The notes under the pieces are model-generated. The model was given only the letters and a program-made list of their open reading frames with translations, was not told where the DNA came from and made no database searches. The position numbers and the translations under genes are program-made. 64,000 nt of DNA. Origin: Planctomycetota bacterium. Lineage in GTDB: Bacteria; Planctomycetota; Planctomycetia; Pirellulales; Pirellulaceae. This document shows positions 63,773-64,000 of this stretch, piece by piece. How positions within the stretch are numbered: position 1 is the first letter of the stretch; the number at the start of each line of letters is the position of its first letter. The DNA lies in contig JABAAE010000002.1 in the NCBI GenBank assembly GCA_014238905.1, positions 390,212 to 454,211 of the forward strand, read 5' to 3'.

Positions 63773-64000
63773 ATGCCACGAATTTCCATCATCATTCCAC
63801 ATTTTGAAAACGTTGACCTTCTTGAGTCTACTTTAATTTCCGTTTTGGAGAATCGGCCAAACGGGTGTGAGATTATTGTTCTTCAATCTGGAAACTACTC
63901 GGATCCTTATCAACTCGAAGACGAAGTTCAGTTCGTCACCGCAGCGGAACCCGACGTCCAACCTGCTGCACAAGGGTTAAACAGGCTGCATTTACCCTCA
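63773..64000 (+). CDS. Family 2 glycosyltransferase (3' end outside the window)
   Basis: The first 76 codons are open to the window edge. MPRISIIIPHFENVDLLEST is the classic start of a GT-A family 2 glycosyltransferase: a beta strand, the (V/I)xIPxFN-like turn, and the L-E-S-T-L-x-S-V-L helix, followed by EIIVLQSGNYSDP, where a D-G-S-x-D-motif normally sits. The motif reads QSGNYSD, so the metal/nucleotide contact is not fully canonical. Probably involved in cell-envelope or polysaccharide sugar transfer. Confidence 0.75.
   Translation, partial: MPRISIIIPHFENVDLLESTLISVLENRPNGCEIIVLQSGNYSDPYQLEDEVQFVTAAEPDVQPAAQGLNRLHLPS

Overview
The window reads as chromosomal DNA of a planctomycete, most like the order Pirellulales. 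The evidence is gene content: DUF1501 and Gfo/Idh/MocA proteins with twin-arginine leaders, a formylglycine sulfatase, several VCBS/FG-GAP and PQQ-type propeller proteins, a DUF6807 protein, two ECF-type sigma factors, the futalosine-pathway enzyme MqnE, and a large MoxR-DUF58-von Willebrand (vWA) operon. Base composition is near 50% G+C by eye (not computed). I saw no transposase, integrase, prophage, CRISPR array, rRNA or tRNA.

Layout. 1-4.5 kb: the 5' part of nusA (minus), a vWA membrane protein and a secretin-like exported protein. 4.9-12.4 kb: a ketoacyl-synthase-like protein without its catalytic cysteine, eboE with a DUF423 membrane gene, threonine synthase, an FG-GAP protein, an ECF sigma factor and a ferredoxin. 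12.6-24.2 kb: DUF6807 protein, second sigma factor, topoisomerase VI subunit A, mqnE, PQQ-propeller protein, sulfatase, an oxidoreductase joined stop-to-start with a thioredoxin/toroid protein, and a MaoC hydratase. 24.6-30.4 kb: a four-gene polysaccharide locus made of a Wzz-like chain-length protein, an ExeA-like ATPase with a long acidic tail, a CpsD-like protein with a ruined P-loop, and a sugar-nucleotide epimerase. 31-49.5 kb: gap with a clear terminator, a methyltransferase, YceH, a double-hydrolase esterase, an SH3 protein, DUF1501, a Fur regulator, a FlgM-like protein, a small unknown gene, tilS-sppA, a TIM-barrel protein, gltD, a Ctp protease and an M42 peptidase. 49.5-60.4 kb: six minus-strand genes (toroid, propeller, MoxR, DUF58, two vWA proteins). 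60.7-64 kb: a haem-motif lipoprotein, a LarA-domain protein and the start of a family 2 glycosyltransferase.

Most likely systems. The polysaccharide locus resembles the trio of chain-length determinant, autokinase and ATPase found in exosortase-linked exopolysaccharide loci, but the kinase-like member has lost its nucleotide-binding residues while the ExeA-like member keeps Walker A and B. The MoxR operon should work at the inner membrane, with the AAA+ ATPase acting on vWA and DUF58 partners and the toroid and propeller proteins as extracytoplasmic members.

A recurrent feature is short direct tandem duplication (units 13-20 bp, 2-4 copies, a different sequence at each site) in the spacers just after genes. 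One contains a stop codon and one lies in frame inside a vWA protein. All family assignments come from reading motifs by eye; no database search was run.
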